From the NCBI GenBank assembly GCA_036804505.1, contig DAIRSI010000017.1, positions 28,408 through 92,407 on the forward strand: DNA of 64,000 nucleotides. Direction: 5' to 3'. The position numbers and the translations under genes are program-made. Of this stretch, positions 61,178 to 64,000 are shown piece after piece. Origin of the DNA: Phocaeicola_A sp036804505 (GTDB lineage Bacteria; Bacteroidota; Bacteroidia; Bacteroidales; Bacteroidaceae). Position 1 is the first letter of the stretch; the number at the start of each line of letters is the position of its first letter. The notes beneath the pieces are model-generated. The model saw only the letters and a program-made list of their open reading frames with translations, did not search any database and had not been told where the DNA came from.

Positions 61178-63761
61178 TTATCTAGGATTGATAGTAACCT
61201 TTAATGTGTAAACATTGTCATGACCAAATGCATCAGTCAAAGTAACTGTCAATGTAGAAGCTACAACTGCCTTCGGATTTGTTGTTCCACCCTTCGGAGT
61301 GAACTTGAATGCAGCTAGGTCAGCCGGTTTCAAGTTTGCATCGCTTGGTACTAAAGCACCCGGAGCTGTTTCATAAGTAACAGTGAAGTAATCTTCAGTA
61401 GTATTTGCATCACTGGTAAGTTTAGCTGATTTAACAGTGTAGTATTTAGCCAAAGTATCAAATGTTCCTGTCCACATACCATCAAAGCTGTTGGTACCCT
61501 TCAAGAATTTAGCAGCGATAAATTGATCACCAACACCATAATCCAAGAAGTTCATATCCTTGGCAGGAGTAACAGTCTTGTCTGTATTTGTTACTGCAGG
61601 AGCCTGAGTCCAAGCATAAGTCTGCAATGTAGTATTCAATACACATTCGAACTTAGTTGTAACGCTGGCAGCTGTGATAGCTACGTCAGCATCATCTTTG
61701 TTAGAAGATACGCCTTTGTAAACATAGCTGATAGTAGTTGCATGTTCAGAACCGTCAACAAACTCCTTAGCTACATGGAGAGGATAGTCTTCTGAGCCTT
61801 TAGCTTTAACAACCAAGTCAGTCAACTTGCCATCAGTTTTAGCAGCTTTTGCGAATGTGAACTCATAGTTCAGATCCTTCAAGCCGTTAACTGCACTGTT
61901 CAAGTTCTTGTAACCGTTAGTTACGGTACCGTCAAGAGTAGTCCAAACTGCTGTAGCGTTAGTTCCTACTTCAGGATCAACGTAGCAAGTGAAGACACCG
62001 TCAACCAACTGTTTATCCTTCCAGCTGAATCCGTCAGGAATTGTAGTCGGGATGATCTTTGTTACTGTCAANNNNNNNNNNNNNNNNNNNNNNNNNNNNN
62101 NNNNNNNNNNNNNNNNNNNNNNNNNNNNNNNNNNNNNNNNNNNNNNNNNNNNNNNNNNNNNNNNNNNNNNNATTTGTAGTAGCAGTGATATTGGCTGCAA
62201 CAACAGCTGTAGTAGCTGCCTTGCCAACTTCTACATAGAATGCCTTGCCATCAGGATCAACCAAAGTACCGTTATAGTTTACTGCATATACGCGGAAACC
62301 GATGATATCGTGGTTAACACCTGTGATTGTGATGCTCAAATCAGAAGTAGCTTCAGTTCTGGTGTTAAGACCTTCATACTGATACTTAGTCCAAGCAGCC
62401 CATTCAGAATCCTGAGACTGGTTTGCACATGGTTTGTCAAGAGTTACATAATAGTACTGAGCTTTTGAAACTTCCGGGAAATGGATTGTAAACGGAGTTC
62501 CGGCATTTACTGGAAGAGCTTTCAATTTGTTTCTGTCATCGCCTTGTACAGTCTTTCCTGCTGTAGCTTCTGTGCAATATTTACCATAAACCAATGGATT
62601 GGTCTTATCAGCAGTCCAAATTAATTCAGTATATTTAGTTGCATTGCCCTCGTTCCAAGCAGCTACATTACCATCATCATCCAAAGATTCTGATTTTAAG
62701 TAACGGTTGTGAATGGCTGCTACTGCTGTTCCATCGACTGTGAATTCCAAATCGGCATCAGCTTTATAAGCAGGATTTGTAACTGCAACATCATAAGAAG
62801 ATACAACCGAACGAGTTGTATCAGTTGTGTTGTTTATTGCTACGGCATACAAAGTGTAAATAGAATCTTTTTTCTCATTTACAGTCATAATTTCTTTTTG
62901 GAAAGCCTCAACATCGCAACCTTCAACAAGTTTAGTCTGGATTTTCCAAAGACCTGTACCGTTACCAACTGTGCTGGCACCTCTTGTTATAGCAGTAAGC
63001 AAACCATCATATTTATCTACACTTTCGATTTTGATATATTTGTTTAAATCAATACCTTTAGAGTTGATAAGTTTGATATTGTCAGGAGTCAATTCTGCAT
63101 TAGTAGGATTTACGCGAACAATAAGACCGCTCTTGAAGCTGAATACATTACCTTTGGTGTAAGTGGTAGTCGGAGTCCCGGCTGGATCTGTCTTGTCACC
63201 GAAAGATGTTGACTGTTCAGTTCCGTTAGTCAGGGCCAAATTATAAGTCCCCATCCTGTATCCAATCAAATTCCCTACCTGTTGATTATTTCCCCAGTAA
63301 GAAGCCCACAATTCGACTTCAGTTACCATAGAACCGATAGAATTCAAAATCTCAGTTTTCAAAGTTTCGAATTGAGTCTTCAGAGATGCCAATTCGCTAT
63401 CTACAGAAGCCTGAAGTTTTGCTTCAAAATCATTCAATTTACTCATTTCTGTCTCCAAAGCAGCAATACGTTTTACGGCTGCGTCCAAATCTGTCTGAGC
63501 AGCCTTCAATGCAAGAGCATCATTGGCAGCTTTCGCAGAAGCCAAAGCTTGGTCTGCGGTAGATTTAGCAGCACTGGCAGTAGCCTGTGCAGCAGACAAT
63601 TGTGTCTTCAAAGCTGCAACATCACTAGCAAGAGCTGCCTTGTCAATTTGAGCTTGCAAGTCATTGATGTCATCATCATAATCCTTACAAGAAGTCAAAG
63701 CACTTGTTGACCCCAACAGAAGGGCACCAACAAATAAAGCACTTATTAATTTTTTGTTCAT
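61178..63761 (-). CDS. Large coiled-coil surface lipoprotein, interrupted by an assembly gap
   Basis: One gene broken by 100 N at 62072-62171: about 530 codons before the gap and 298 after it. From the ATG at 63761 it has a lipoprotein signal with lipobox LTSC (residues 21-24), then DYDDDINDLQAQIDK and an Ala-rich coiled coil (about residues 30-145; LKTQLSAAQATASAAKSTAD), followed by many beta-sandwich-like repeats rich in Thr, Asp and Lys, ending VYTLKVTINPR. The long coiled coil after a lipid anchor is common in Bacteroidales surface and S-layer-like proteins; that name is a guess. It lies upstream of the lipoprotein and OmpA genes. Confidence 0.82.
62072..62171. other. Scaffold gap (100 N)
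   Basis: Exactly 100 N, the usual placeholder for unknown length, inside the surface lipoprotein gene. The two flanking reading frames are not in phase at this length; they join if the true gap is a multiple of three. Confidence 0.97.
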
Positions 63762-63886
63762 GATTAAAAAATTATTAGTTAAAAAATAAATTATTAAAGT
63801 TTCTCTTTTTATTTTCATTTTCAATTCTCTCATAATTAAAAATTGCCTTTGCCCGGCATATCACCTGACAACGGTCATTTTTCACT

Positions 63887-64000
63887 TCATATAAACTCAT
63901 CTTCAGCGGCCAACCTCCTTTTTTTAGTTAGATAACTGATAGGCGGAACTCCCTCCTCTTTCTGGAAGGCTGAATAGAAGGCACTGCGTGAAGCGAAACC
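63887..64000 (-). CDS. AraC-type regulator, C-terminal end (truncated by window edge)
   Basis: The last 37 codons and the stop (63887-63889) of a gene entering from the right edge. The residues GFASRSAFYSAFQKEEGVPP match the second helix-turn-helix of AraC-family proteins (usually GFxSxSxFYRAFKKxxGxxP). Whether it is a simple AraC protein or the end of a hybrid two-component regulator cannot be seen. It is on the same strand as the surface lipoprotein gene, 125 bases upstream of its ATG. Confidence 0.8.
   Translation of the reverse strand, partial: GFASRSAFYSAFQKEEGVPPISYLTKKRRLAAEDEFI

Noticed and set aside
62034..62227. Two partly overlapping genes or a frameshift at the N run
   Set aside because: The overlap is made of N only; with a placeholder gap of unknown length a single gene is the simplest reading.

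Overview
The window looks like gut Bacteroidaceae chromosome (Bacteroides or Phocaeicola type). It has a SusC/SusD polysaccharide utilisation locus with an ECF sigma and FecR pair, two further Bacteroidales regulatory or surface gene sets, and many promoters of the Bacteroides type (TTTG or TTG, 19-20 bases, then TAnnTTTG). A run of 100 N (62072-62171) marks a scaffold gap, so this is draft sequence. I see no integrase, transposase, phage gene or CRISPR array.

Layout. 1-1752 (+): the end of an M16 peptidase gene and a type II pantothenate kinase. 1912-3408 (-): ECF sigma, membrane anti-sigma candidate, DUF4252 protein. 3503-9073 (-): topA-aroK-speA-argB, tightly packed. 9184-11626: NUDIX hydrolase (-), a histidine-kinase-like protein whose phospho-accepting His is Tyr (+), and a HAD phosphatase (-). 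11850-17719 (+): a secreted GH3 glycosidase and a tricorn-like peptidase. 17720-18368: a repeat-rich non-coding stretch with a 218-bp nested inverted repeat. 18369-20048 (-): a three-gene HprK-like kinase / S26 peptidase / PqqD cassette that resembles a peptide-modification module without a visible precursor, placed just after tRNA-Leu(CAA). 20389-26275: manC, HIT protein, greA with an attenuator-like leader, a thioredoxin-fold lipoprotein without CxxC, and pnp.

26526-45169 (+) is the main accessory region, a polysaccharide utilisation locus. It holds GH2 and GH43 enzymes, ECF sigma, FecR anti-sigma, a SusC transporter with an STN signalling domain, SusD, a beta-helix protein, a DUF5107-TPR protein, and a separately promoted kduI-kduD-DUF4861 operon. 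KduI and KduD imply that the glycan yields unsaturated uronic acid. No recognised lyase or GH88/GH105 hydrolase is present, so the three poorly known proteins are candidates for missing steps. The STN domain, FecR and ECF sigma suggest that binding of substrate at the outer membrane is signalled to transcription.

45129-59446 (-) is housekeeping: queG, a NodB-type deacetylase, a DUF2723 membrane protein, a zinc-uptake ATPase and binding protein without permease, a DedA-like protein, a membrane protein, purD, a DPP-IV-type peptidase, an RlmL-like rRNA methyltransferase with a long Gly-Glu-Arg repeat tail, and serine acetyltransferase. 59609-63761 (-) encodes an OmpA-family protein, a small lipoprotein and a large coiled-coil surface lipoprotein interrupted by the assembly gap. 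The window ends in the C-terminus of an AraC-type regulator.
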